Assembly: GCA_026129545.1 (NCBI GenBank)
Contig: JAHCHX010000001.1
Location: 929,501 to 993,500 of the forward strand
Length of the DNA: 64,000 nt
Direction of reading: 5' to 3'
Origin: Saprospiraceae bacterium
GTDB taxonomy: Bacteria > Bacteroidota > Bacteroidia > Chitinophagales > Saprospiraceae
This document shows positions 36,179 to 45,500 of the stretch, piece after piece. The notes under the pieces are model-generated. The model was not told where the DNA came from, did no database searches, and saw only the letters and a program-made list of their open reading frames with translations. The position numbers and the translations under genes are program-made. The stretch's first letter is position 1; every line of letters starts with the position of its first letter.

Positions 36179-37498
36179 ATGAAACCAATTCTCTCCTTTC
36201 TGCTTGCACTATGTGCGTTTTGCGCCACCTCCCAAAAAACAACCCTTATCAACAATGTTCAGATTTTCAACGGTACGGACGAAAAACTCACTCTCGGGAA
36301 TGTGTTGATACAAGGCGACACCATCGCCAAAATATCCACCGCGCCCATCCCGACCAACAGAAGCGCCAATGTGACCATCATAGATGGGAAAGGCAAATTT
36401 CTGATGCCGGGACTGATTGATGCCCACTGGCACGCCATGATGGCGGCTATGCCCAAAATGGAACTGATGACCGCCGATATTGGCTACATCTATTTGGTGG
36501 CGGGCAGGGAAGCCAATCAAACCCTGCTTCGCGGTTTTACCACTGTCCGCGATGTGGGTGGCCCCAGCTTTGCTTTGAAAACTGCCATTGATAGAGAAAT
36601 CGTCACCGGCCCGCGCATCTATCCTTCGGGCGCCATGATTTCTCAGACGGGCGGTCACGGCGATTTTCGCATGCCTTGGGATGTGCCGGCAGCCAATTCC
36701 GCTCAGTTGAGCCGCGCCGAGATATACAACGTCGGCATCATAGCGGACGGCCCGTCGGCGGTGCTTCAGCGCGCACGCGAACAGCTGATGCTTGGTGCCT
36801 CGCAGCTGAAGCTGGCTGCTGGCGGCGGCGTATCTTCCAGTTACGACCCGATAGATGTGAGCCAATATACCGAAACCGAATTTCGCGCCGCCGTCGAAGC
36901 CGCTGAAAATTGGGGCACTTATGTCACCGTGCACGCCTACACACCTCGCTCCATGCAGATGGCTATTCGCAGTGGCGTGAAGTGCATAGAACATGGGCAA
37001 TTGATGGACGAGGAGACCGCAAAAATGCTCGCCGAAAAGGGCGTGTGGCTCAGTATGCAGCCCTTCCTCGACAATGAGTTTGCCAATAAGCAACCCACGC
37101 CGGAGGGACAGGCCAAAAAACTATTGGTGAGCACTGGCACAGACAATGCCTACAAACTTGCCAAGAAATACAAAATCAAAACCGCTTGGGGTACCGATAT
37201 GCTGTTCAATCCCGCCATGACACCCAAGCAGGGGGCTATCTTGGCAACCATGTCCCAGTGGTACACACCCTTCGAGGTGCTGAAAATGGCGACGGCCGAC
37301 AATGCCGAATTGTTGACCCTGTCTGGCCCTCGAAACCCGTATCCCAAAAAGTTGGGCGTGCTGGAAGAAGGTGCCTATGCGGACATGATTTTGGTGGACG
37401 GCAACCCTCTCCAGAACCTCAACTTGGTCGCTGACCCCGAAAAGAACTTTGTCTTGATTATGAAAAACGGGGTGATATACAAAAACACCATTCGCTAG
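36179..37498 (+). CDS. exported amidohydrolase (metal-dependent hydrolase)
   Basis: A 439-residue amidohydrolase-superfamily enzyme with a signal peptide (MKPILSFLLALCAFCATSQ). Metal ligands are visible in order: the HxH of GLIDAHWHAMM (about residues 80-90), a Lys in QLKLAAGGGVSS that may be carboxylated, His in YVTVHAYTP, His in CIEHGQLM, and Asp in TAWGTDMLF. The end, GVLEEGAYADMILVDGNPLQ, is a standard amidohydrolase tail. Related secreted enzymes cleave dipeptides such as X-Pro, or cyclic amides. It is 92 bases downstream of the oxidoreductase, so shared transcription is possible, but a joint pathway is not certain. The substrate is not predictable from sequence. Confidence 0.92.
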   Translation: MKPILSFLLALCAFCATSQKTTLINNVQIFNGTDEKLTLGNVLIQGDTIAKISTAPIPTNRSANVTIIDGKGKFLMPGLIDAHWHAMMAAMPKMELMTADIGYIYLVAGREANQTLLRGFTTVRDVGGPSFALKTAIDREIVTGPRIYPSGAMISQTGGHGDFRMPWDVPAANSAQLSRAEIYNVGIIADGPSAVLQRAREQLMLGASQLKLAAGGGVSSSYDPIDVSQYTETEFRAAVEAAENWGTYVTVHAYTPRSMQMAIRSGVKCIEHGQLMDEETAKMLAEKGVWLSMQPFLDNEFANKQPTPEGQAKKLLVSTGTDNAYKLAKKYKIKTAWGTDMLFNPAMTPKQGAILATMSQWYTPFEVLKMATADNAELLTLSGPRNPYPKKLGVLEEGAYADMILVDGNPLQNLNLVADPEKNFVLIMKNGVIYKNTIR

Positions 37499-37540
37499 CC
37501 AGTAAGCGCCGTAGCGGTATTGGTTGCAAAATCAGGCATA

Positions 37541-37584
37541 CCTAAAAGAAAAACGGGTGCCCGCAAACACGCGGGCACCCGTTC
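37541..37584. terminator. bidirectional terminator between convergent genes
   Basis: ACGGGTGCCCGC (37553-37564) and GCGGGCACCCGT (37571-37582) form a perfect 12-pair stem with a six-base loop. Read on the minus strand it continues into GTTTTTCTTTT, and on the plus strand into TCTT. It sits between the amidohydrolase and lipoprotein genes and probably stops both transcripts. Confidence 0.88.
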
Positions 37585-37613
37585 TTATCACCTATCTTAT
37601 CCAAAAAAAGGGG

Positions 37614-38048
37614 TTAATTCGCCGTAATAAAGCAATCGGCATCAATGTGGATTAAACGACAACCTCCTTGCTGAAGCGCAATGGGAACTTGGTTGTTACC
37701 TGCGTCCAGCACAAATTGAGCACCGTTGGGGGCAGAGATGGAAATCGAGATGGGCGTGTTCAGCGAGAGGTTGATGTTGCCGCCCATTGCCACTTCCACG
37801 CCCATGAATGCTTGCAACCCGCCACAGGGCACACAAGCCTGCTGGTTGGTGTTGGTGCCGCAAATGACGAGAGGCGTGTTGGTCATGGGATTGCTGGTCA
37901 GGAGGCAGGTGGATGTGGTGCTGTTGCGTTCCTCGATACTCGTGACGGTGTCGACCGGAATCAGTTCATCTTGCCTGTCCGGCTTGCTGCAAAAAGTAAA
38001 AACAACCGCTAAGGCGAGGACACAATTGATGAAAATCAGTTTTTTCAT
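37614..38048 (-). CDS. small lipoprotein of unknown function
   Basis: A 144-residue predicted lipoprotein: KKLIFINCVLALAVVFTFCS has a lipobox-like end with Cys20. A short Ser/Thr-rich linker follows (SIEERNSTTSTCLLTSNPMT), and the mature part contains several cysteines (CGTNTNQQACVPCGGLQAFM) that could form disulfides outside the cytoplasm. The remaining strands, GGNINLSLNTPISISISAPN, suggest a small beta sandwich. No family was recognised. It stands alone, with 281 bases of apparently empty sequence upstream before the next gene. Confidence 0.8.
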   Translation of the reverse strand: MKKLIFINCVLALAVVFTFCSKPDRQDELIPVDTVTSIEERNSTTSTCLLTSNPMTNTPLVICGTNTNQQACVPCGGLQAFMGVEVAMGGNINLSLNTPISISISAPNGAQFVLDAGNNQVPIALQQGGCRLIHIDADCFITAN

Positions 38049-38329
38049 GATGAAACAAGTTTAAAAGTGAAATAAGAAAGATTGACAGAAGAGATTTCAT
38101 TCGCCAACGAATCAAAGCTCTGAAAGCAAAGGTGTGTCCTTTCCTTTGCGGCATAAAAGGACAGTTTGATCGCTTTGTACCAGAAAAAAGCGGGGGGGGC
38201 AACCGTGAAACTTCGCCAGAGTGAAACTTGGAAAACCGCTATTGGGGGTCAAAAAGGGACAGCGGCAGCCTTAAAAATTAGACAGAAACGAGCAGTTATT
38301 CTGAAAGAAGGCCTCGCGGGATGCTTAAA

Positions 38330-39754
38330 TTACCCTACTTCCCTTGCCTTTTCCAACAGCCAAGCCCGCTCTGCCACGAGATGTTTGCGCTCGATTCGTT
38401 CCACCAACCGTGCCGAACGAGTTTTGTCTTTTATGGGCGACTGACTGAGCTGGTGCAGGAAGTTGACAAAATTGATGTGCATTGTTTTTTGGTCGGGCGC
38501 AATGGTTTTCGAGCCTGTTCGCTCGATGAATTTTCGGAAGGCATCAATCTTGTATGGCAGCAAATCCGATTTTAGTTCATAATAGTTTTTCAGTTCTAGT
38601 CGCCGCACTATATGGTGATAGTGAGAGGCAGAGGGTGCATCGGGCAAAAGAGATAAAGACTCTTCGAAGTTTCCTTCCGCGAAAAGACATTGAGCCATGT
38701 TAAGGTGATAGAAAAACTGCTCCTCGTCACCTCCGATAATTGAATGCTTATACTTCTCTGTAAATTCTTTTGCCCATGCATATTCTTTTGCTCGGGTGGC
38801 AATTTGTACTATGTTGAGATATACAAGAGGAGTCAATTCTCCATTGGTAAAAAAATAACCTCGTTGTAAGTTGTCTATATGGATATTGTGAAGAATGGGT
38901 ATAAACTCTAAATGCCCACCGTTGATAAGTAATGTACAAATACTGCGCAAATAAGCATAGAATTGGGCTATTGTTTCAAAAGAAAGGTTGTCTGCTTTGC
39001 CGTGCAACAACTGCATAAATTCGAAGAACTCCTCGCTCGAAGGTAGATTCTGACGCAATATGCTATTGATGCTCTTCGAAATTTGAAGTAGTACACTTTC
39101 TTCTTCCCAGAATTTCACGGATATGTTTTCCCATTGCAAATCTGGCAGTTGAGGCGCTTTTTGTTGAAGTAGATAGCGATTAATCAGTTCGGTTCGGTAG
39201 TTATGGTAATAGAGTTCCAAACTATAAATTAGGTTTGGGATATTTAAATCGCCTTTTAATTGATTGAGAAAGCTTTCTCTTTGGTGTTCCTCTTCCGCAA
39301 TCAGGAAGTTGGAATGATATCGTTCCAGTGAATCAAGGTTTTCAGTATTGGTTTGGTTTTTTAGTTTTGCCAACACCTGTGTGGAGCGTTCGGTCAACCC
39401 GCGCTCTCGCAACCAAGCAGCCCAGTCAACCTGTTGCCGTATTTCGTTGCTTTCTGAAAAATACCGGCTGTTCAGCGCGTACACCCGCAGGAGTTTATTT
39501 AGGGCGGCCATCAATTTTTCCAACTTGCCGGGAATTATGTTTGGGTCGGAAAAAACCTGATGATATACTTTTTCCTTGGTCAATAATTCCTCTGAAAAAT
39601 CAGGCGCGGCATCCAAAATGACCTGATATAGACGCGCCAATTCGGGGACATTCCCTCCTTTGTTGAAATAAGGCGATGCCAAAAAGAGGACTACTTCTTG
39701 CCGTTCGATGGGATTTAATGCTTTGATGACTTCCAGTAGGTAGCTATTGGTCAT
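38330..39754 (-). CDS. helical protein of unknown function (Bacteroidota-type, TPR-like)
   Basis: A soluble, almost all-helical protein of about 474 residues from the ATG at 39754. A longer frame from 39835 would run into the upstream gap with no matching features. The opening YLLEVIKALNPIERQEVVLF is distinctive, and I believe multiple paralogues of such proteins occur in Saprospiria genomes, though I cannot confirm that here. The middle and end contain TPR-like helix pairs (YAWAKEFTEKYKHSI, FYHLNMAQCLFAEGNFEESL). There is no signal peptide or membrane segment. The gene looks richer in A and T than most of the window. No function can be given. It is divergent from a T9SS cargo gene 102 bases away. 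Confidence 0.8.
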   Translation of the reverse strand: MTNSYLLEVIKALNPIERQEVVLFLASPYFNKGGNVPELARLYQVILDAAPDFSEELLTKEKVYHQVFSDPNIIPGKLEKLMAALNKLLRVYALNSRYFSESNEIRQQVDWAAWLRERGLTERSTQVLAKLKNQTNTENLDSLERYHSNFLIAEEEHQRESFLNQLKGDLNIPNLIYSLELYYHNYRTELINRYLLQQKAPQLPDLQWENISVKFWEEESVLLQISKSINSILRQNLPSSEEFFEFMQLLHGKADNLSFETIAQFYAYLRSICTLLINGGHLEFIPILHNIHIDNLQRGYFFTNGELTPLVYLNIVQIATRAKEYAWAKEFTEKYKHSIIGGDEEQFFYHLNMAQCLFAEGNFEESLSLLPDAPSASHYHHIVRRLELKNYYELKSDLLPYKIDAFRKFIERTGSKTIAPDQKTMHINFVNFLHQLSQSPIKDKTRSARLVERIERKHLVAERAWLLEKAREVG

Positions 39755-39856
39755 AAATGACACGTCGGAATGAGCGGGCAAAAGTGTCCAATTTTTTTTG
39801 AATCCCCCACCTATAACTTCACGGTAGTTTCTCACGTCACTTTTAAATCCTTCTTT

Positions 39857-40990
39857 ATGTGCAAAAAAAACATCCTATTGCTGCTTTTGGCTTTCTCGCC
39901 CTTTTTCGTTTTTGGTAATGGCTCTTCACCTTTAAGGAACTTTGGGGAGGCCGCTTTTAATCTTAACGACACTTGTGATTTGCCCGCTCCTACCAATTTC
40001 CAAGTGGTGGCAATCGGGGCCAATTGGGCGAGATTAACTTGGACTCCTCAGGCCTCAGTGTCGCATCGCGTAAGAACCTATAAAGCAGTTGGGAATATCT
40101 TAATTAGCGATACCGTGATGACAGCGGCTCAGATTCCAGACCTGACGTTGATAGGACTCGAATCAGGCACCGTGTATTTTTCTACTATCAACCCTATTTG
40201 CCCTGATGGTACCGATGGGAAATATCAATCTTTTTCGGGGCTTTGGGAAACCATTATTGCCGACCTAATAGTCGCTGGCATTCAAGAGTCGAGCAACAAC
40301 CCCACATGTAATCTTGTAAATGTTGGGCAGTATTGTGAGTTTCCCATTGATGGCAGCAGAAGCATCTTTAAAGTCCGCTACATAAGTAGTGGCGCGGGCA
40401 GATTCTTCAACGTGAGAAAAGTGTTCAGTCCGAAAGAAAAATTAAGGGGTATTGTAGATTCGCCGACAGGGGTGTTTTATTTTAGGATTGACGGCCAAGT
40501 TCCTACGGCACAAGGTGTGGAGGGTGTCTCTTTTCAGGTTTTTGTAAATGGCAATAATAGCCCTATTGCAACCTTTGAATTGAGCGAACACAACCCTTTT
40601 GGTACTGGTACGATTGGCAGATTGACCTTGACACACATAGCCTCAGGCTATGAGATTGTGAGGTTGACATCACTTCCCAACGGGCTGTCTGGCCCACCAT
40701 CATCAGGCGCTGCCGATAGGGGGGATGATGCGTCTGTTGTTCGACAATCGGCTACCGCCTCGCCCAACCCCTTCTCCGAATCGTTGCAGGTGACGATGGG
40801 GCGGGCTATCGAGGGAAAAGTGTGCCTGCGGCTCTATAGTCTTGAAGGTCAAATGGTGCGGGAGCAGCAATTTGATGCTGGTCAGGAACGCTTTGCGTTG
40901 TCCACTGCGGGGCTGTCGGCGGGTTTCTATCTGTTGCGCATTGAAGCGGATGGGAAATCGCAGACGCTGAAAGTCATAAAGTCAGAGTAA
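39857..40990 (+). CDS. secreted protein with fibronectin III-like domain and T9SS type A sorting tail
   Basis: A 377-residue exported protein. The ATG at 39857 gives MCKKNILLLLLAFSPFFVFG, a signal peptide. A fibronectin type III-like domain (about residues 38-125) reads LPAPTNFQVVAIGANWARLT and GLESGTVYFSTINPICPDG. A central region of about 170 residues (YISSGAGRFFNVRKVFSP) is beta-rich and unassigned. The end is a T9SS sorting domain: ASPNPFSESLQVTMG, LRLYSLEGQMVREQQF, and FYLLRIEADGKSQTLKVIKS. Such a tail directs export by type IX secretion and removal or lipid attachment at the cell surface. A terminator follows directly. The cargo function is unknown. Confidence 0.9.
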   Translation: MCKKNILLLLLAFSPFFVFGNGSSPLRNFGEAAFNLNDTCDLPAPTNFQVVAIGANWARLTWTPQASVSHRVRTYKAVGNILISDTVMTAAQIPDLTLIGLESGTVYFSTINPICPDGTDGKYQSFSGLWETIIADLIVAGIQESSNNPTCNLVNVGQYCEFPIDGSRSIFKVRYISSGAGRFFNVRKVFSPKEKLRGIVDSPTGVFYFRIDGQVPTAQGVEGVSFQVFVNGNNSPIATFELSEHNPFGTGTIGRLTLTHIASGYEIVRLTSLPNGLSGPPSSGAADRGDDASVVRQSATASPNPFSESLQVTMGRAIEGKVCLRLYSLEGQMVREQQFDAGQERFALSTAGLSAGFYLLRIEADGKSQTLKVIKSE

Positions 40991-41016
40991 AACAAACCAC
41001 TCGAAACGCATTTCTC

Positions 41017-41050
41017 AACACGGCTCCGAGCAATCGGGACCGTGTTTTTT
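41017..41050 (+). terminator. terminator after the T9SS cargo gene
   Basis: AACACGG pairs with CCGTGTT, with one mismatch and a further CCGA/TCGG stem capped by a GCAA loop, then a run of T residues. It stops transcription about 25 bases after the stop codon at 40990. Confidence 0.8.
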
Positions 41051-41081
41051 TGTTTTTATGGGACTGCGAAGCCTCATGCTT

Positions 41082-41915
41082 TTATCCACTCTTTGCCAAG
41101 TGTGGGTTCACGATAAAGGCCTCTCGGTTTTTCACAAAATGCTTGGGTCGAATGCCCGTAAGTGTGTTGAAGTCACGAATGAAATGGGCTTGATCTGCGT
41201 AGCCGCATTCGTAAGACAGGTGGGTAAGTTTGAGTGAAGGGTTGTTTTCGAGCAAACGGTGTGCTTCGTTGAGGCGGGCTATGCGCATATAGAATTTTGG
41301 GCTGACCCCTACTTTCTGCTTAAACGAACGCTCCAGCTGCCGCGAACTGACATAAACCTGCTTTGCCAGTTCTTCTATGCGGATGAACCCTTTTGATTGT
41401 CGAATGATTTCTGCGGCTTTGTTGATGTAAGATTCTTCGTGGAAGTGTTGTCGCTCCAATTGCCACAAAAGATATTGCTCGGTTAATGCGAGCATTTCAG
41501 ACAAACTTTCTGTGTGCCTCAGCTGCTCGCAGTAGATATGGAATGATTGGCCGAGGACGCTGCTCACGTCGTCGAAAGTGTCGCCGAACTCGGCAGCGGG
41601 AACCCCAAAGATGTCGCTGAAACTTTCCGGCTTGAATCGGATACCGAATACCCGCACATAATCGCTGAATTGCACTTGATATGGATGTGAATGCAGCCCG
41701 ATGAGTGTGTAAGCGGGCGACGGATTCCAAAGGCTATTTTTGAACAGGTGGCAATGCAGGTCGGACAGATGCACCACCAGTTCCACATAGCCATTGGGCA
41801 ACACTTTTTGTCGGAGCATCCCGTCGCCATTTATGTTGAATTCGCCTCTCCAAAAAAACTCCACGAAAGGCTGGAGTGGTTTGCAAGGGACGAACTCGTG
41901 CGTCTGGATATTCAT
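41082..41915 (-). CDS. AraC-family transcriptional regulator with DUF6597 N-terminal domain
   Basis: A 277-residue DNA-binding regulator from the ATG at 41915 (41945 is an alternative that adds ten residues). The N-terminal sensor half begins EFVPCKPLQPFVEFFWRGEF, a pattern of DUF6597-type AraC proteins, and continues with GLHSHPYQVQFSDYVRVFGI. The C-terminal HTH_18 domain has two helix-turn-helix motifs: IRIEELAKQVYVSSRQLERS, then SPKFYMRIARLNEAHRLLEN and LTHLSYECGYADQAHFIRDF, with the closing TGIRPKHF. It lies downstream of the cupin gene but after a terminator, so it likely has its own promoter. Targets are unknown; the cupin neighbour is an obvious guess. Confidence 0.95.
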   Translation of the reverse strand: MNIQTHEFVPCKPLQPFVEFFWRGEFNINGDGMLRQKVLPNGYVELVVHLSDLHCHLFKNSLWNPSPAYTLIGLHSHPYQVQFSDYVRVFGIRFKPESFSDIFGVPAAEFGDTFDDVSSVLGQSFHIYCEQLRHTESLSEMLALTEQYLLWQLERQHFHEESYINKAAEIIRQSKGFIRIEELAKQVYVSSRQLERSFKQKVGVSPKFYMRIARLNEAHRLLENNPSLKLTHLSYECGYADQAHFIRDFNTLTGIRPKHFVKNREAFIVNPHLAKSG

Positions 41916-41991
41916 TTTCAGTTTTTTTCCAATTTCACAAACCATCCAGACTTGCGGCGGGCCTTTGGGGTTGCACTACCTGAGCTTTTTC

Positions 41992-42028
41992 AAAAAAAAA
42001 CAGCCTCTGGCGAACAACACCAGAGGCT
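41992..42028 (-). terminator. terminator after the cupin gene
   Basis: AGCCTCTGG (42002-42010) pairs with CCAGAGGCT (42020-42028). On the minus strand the stem is followed by nine T residues (A run at 41992-42000 on the plus strand). It ends the cupin transcript before the AraC gene. Confidence 0.88.
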
Positions 42029-42051
42029 AATCCAGACATGGGTTTTTGATA

Positions 42052-42477
42052 TTACTGGGCAAATACTTGCGCCGTGCTCACCGTGTTTGTCCCAATAGGC
42101 AACCAATCTTGGTCGAAGGTAGCGACGATGTGGTTGGCGCCGCCAAAAAAGCCGAGGACTTTTGCCTTGGTGGCACCAATGTTGCGCAAATCGTGTGGCA
42201 CCATCACTGGCACCAAGGCCATTTCTCCTTGGGTGAGTATGCCTTTCTCTTCACCGACTGAGGCTTCCACCGTGCCTTCCAAGATGAGCAGCAACTCTTC
42301 GGCGCTGTCGGTGTGTCTGCCGAGTTTTTTGCCGGGTTCCAGCTCGAAGTAGACCGTCGCGGTATGCTGGGTGCCATGAGCGCCCAACATCGGAAAGGTG
42401 GAGCGGCAGTGTTGTTGGTTGTCGGATTTTCCAGTGAACTCGGAGAGCTCCAATGCATTCAGATTGACTGTAGTCAT
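42052..42477 (-). CDS. cupin-domain protein
   Basis: A 141-residue single-domain cupin from the ATG at 42477. A longer frame runs to 42585 but its added residues (FNFCPFSPRSFAAFFIHFST) look non-coding. The two cupin motifs are visible: GKKLGRHTDSAEELLLILEG with the metal-binding His and Glu of motif 1, and ALVPVMVPHDLRNIGATKAK with the His of motif 2. Small cupins bind a metal and may act as enzymes, sugar-binding proteins or sensors, so no specific function can be given. It is monocistronic, ends at a strong terminator, and lies next to an AraC regulator on the same strand. Confidence 0.88.
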   Translation of the reverse strand: MTTVNLNALELSEFTGKSDNQQHCRSTFPMLGAHGTQHTATVYFELEPGKKLGRHTDSAEELLLILEGTVEASVGEEKGILTQGEMALVPVMVPHDLRNIGATKAKVLGFFGGANHIVATFDQDWLPIGTNTVSTAQVFAQ

Positions 42478-42597
42478 AGCGTTATTGTGTTTTTTAGTTG
42501 AGAAATGAATGAAAAACGCTGCAAAGGAACGGGGGCTGAAAGGGCAAAAATTGAAGAAATCCGACATCATGGGCTTGTGTGCCACCGTGCAGGCTGT

Positions 42598-45500
42598 TTA
42601 TTGCACCATCGCGCCTCCGGTTTTTAGTTCAAAAGCCTGCATCGCGCCGCTATTGTTGCCTATCAAGAAAATTGTTTTTCCATGAGCCGATTTGAGCAGT
42701 TTCAGGCTGCGGGCGTCTTTGTTTGCCCAAAAACCTGATTGAGAGGCAGGCATGGGCTTGAAGTTGCCTTTGCCTATGTTGAGCATCACAAGACCATTGC
42801 CTGCCGTGATGGGGCCCGTTTCAACCTGTTGCCCATAGTCGTTGCCCACCAATATGAGGTCGGGCCTGCCGTCGCCATTTAAGTCGGCAGCAAGGAGGGA
42901 TTGGGTAGGGGCTATTTGGGCTTCATTCGGCAGGGGTTTCAAGATGAATTTTCCCCCCTTGTTTTCAAAATAACAGGTGGTGAGCGTGTTGGCATGGAAA
43001 CGTTTGGCGGCGTTGAGTTCGGAGCGCGGATAGAGGTCTTCCATGGCCGAATATGCGTAAGGCGCGTTGCGCACGAATTTTTTCTTCAAGGGGGGGAGTT
43101 GCTTGAGCAGCACTTCTCGCAGCGCGAGGGGATATTCCTTGCCGCCTTGTGTGTAGCCCATGAGCGGGTCGAGGCTGCCATTGCTGTCAAAATCTTTTGC
43201 GTACACAAAAAGTGGCGTTTCGGGTGAGGCTGTGAGTCGTGTGTTCAGCCCCAAGTTGCCAGCCACCAAATCGAGGTCGCCGTCGCCATCGAAGTCGGCG
43301 GCCACGAGGCTTCTCCATATTCCTTGCGTTTGGTCGAGGCCGAATGTGGCGGTCGCGTCCTCGAACCTTCCGCCGTTGTATTTAAAAATCGTAATGGGCA
43401 GCCATTCTCCTGCGACGACCATTTCGGGGCGGTTGTCGCCGTCGAGGTCGGCAAAAAGCAGGTCGCGCACCATGCCACAGTAGGCAAAGGCTGGCGCGAC
43501 TTGTGCGGTCACGTTGGTAAATATGCCTTTGTCATTTCTCAAAACATAACTTGTCGGCGTGAGTGGCCAAGAGCCGGGTGTGCACCAGCCGCCGAGAAAA
43601 ATGTCGAGGTCGCCGTCGGCATCGTAGTCGAAAGCAACGACGGTGCCGCCGCTGTCCGTTATGGCGGGAATGGCTGGTGGGGCGGCGCGTGAAAAATGGC
43701 CTTTTCCGTCGTTGAGATAGAGTCGAGGTTGGTAAGCGGGGCTACCCCCTTGGGCGCTATTCCCCCCGCTGGCCACGAACAAATCGAGGTCGCCATCGCC
43801 GTCCGCGTCAAACAAGACCATGCCTGTGTCCTCATGTGCTTTGTCGGCCTCCCAGGTTGCTTGGGAGGTTTTGGAAAATTGTCCATTCGCGTTTTGCAAA
43901 TACAAGGCACCGGCAAACCCGGTGGCGCCACCGATATAGAAGTCGTCCAAGCCGTCCCCATTCACATCGCCGACAGCCATTTCTGGGCCGGGCAACGACA
44001 AGCGCCAAGGCAATAGGCGTTCGTGGTCAAAATCTTCATAAGGGTCCTCTTTGTGGACAAAGTCAAGTCCCTTGTTGCCGCTTATTTCGGAGAAAAATTG
44101 ATTTTGCGGGCGCTCTATGGGGGGCAGTTTGCCGGGTTTTGCGTCGGTGACATGGAGGGTCAGTCGTTGGTTGGCAGGTTGGTTTTGCAGGGTGATGAGT
44201 TTGTTGCCGGGCGGGAATAGCACCTCTATTTTGTCAATAGTGGTGAGGTTGCCCAAGCCAAAATGCATCAGGGGCTGGTTGGAAGAAAAGAAGCCTCGCG
44301 CGGGCGTGAGCTCCTGCTGCCACATTTTGTCGCCCGCGGTGATGCGGGCGATGGTGTTGAAAGCCGAAGGGTTGCCGGGGGTGCCTTTGAAGGAGAGTTG
44401 CAGCCAAGCGCCTTTTTTGTTGTCGGCAGCGGTATTTCGATAGAGGAGGGCTTCGCTTTCAATGTTGTTGACAATCAAGTCGAGGTCGCCGTCACCATCA
44501 AGGTCGGCATAGGCGGCCCCATTGGAAAATGTTTTGTCGGTGAATCCCCAAGCGATGGTTGTGTTTTCAAATGTGAGGTCTCCCTTGTTTCGGTAGGCAT
44601 AGTTGCGCAGCGGCACCGAGGGAATCAAGTTGAGATATTCATAAATAGTCTTGAACACACTTGGCCCGATGCCACCGTGTTTGCGCTGAATGGAGTCGTC
44701 GGTGAACTGCACATAGTCGAGGTCCGTCACGTCGCGGCGATACCCATTGGTGATGAACAGGTCTGGCCAACCGTCTTGGTCGAAGTCCTGTCCGAGCACG
44801 CTCCAGCTCCAATCGGTCTGAAAAACACCTGCCATGCACCCTGCCTCGCTAAAAGTCGGCAGTTTGCCTCCGCCTCCGTCGCCGTTGTTGATTTGCAACA
44901 CGTTGCGCATCATTTGGTGGCCGTAGTCGTAACTCAGAAGCGTCTTGTAGCGGTCGGTTTTCATGATGGTGCTCAGTGTTTTTTGTCGCTGATAATCTTC
45001 TGCCAACATATCCAGCGCAATCAGGTCGGGGAATCCATCCAGATTGATGTCAGGTGCGTCGGTGCCCATCGTGTGGTTCGATTGGTGCCTGAAGATTTTT
45101 TCGGCATGGTCGGTGAAGGTGCCATTTCGGTTGTTGATGTAAAGGAAGTCCGGCTCGATGTAGTCATTGGCGACGAGCAGGTCGGGCCAGCCGTCGTGGT
45201 TCCAGTCCAATGCAAGGCTGCTAAGTCCGAAAGCGATATTCTCGACACCTGCCGATTGGGTCACGTCCGTAAATGTCCCGTTGCCGTTGTTGCGAAACAG
45301 GCGGTCGGAATCGAATTCGGTGTGCGGTTTTTTGTTGCGCACTATTTTGCCGTCCGGTTGTTGTACCAAATCCATGCGATGGGCCAATTGGAAGTCTGTG
45401 GGATAGTTCACTACATACAAGTCAAGGTCGCCGTCGAGGTCATAATCGAAGAAGTTGGCGCAGTTGCTGGCTGAAGGGTCATCTACTTTATATGCTTTGG

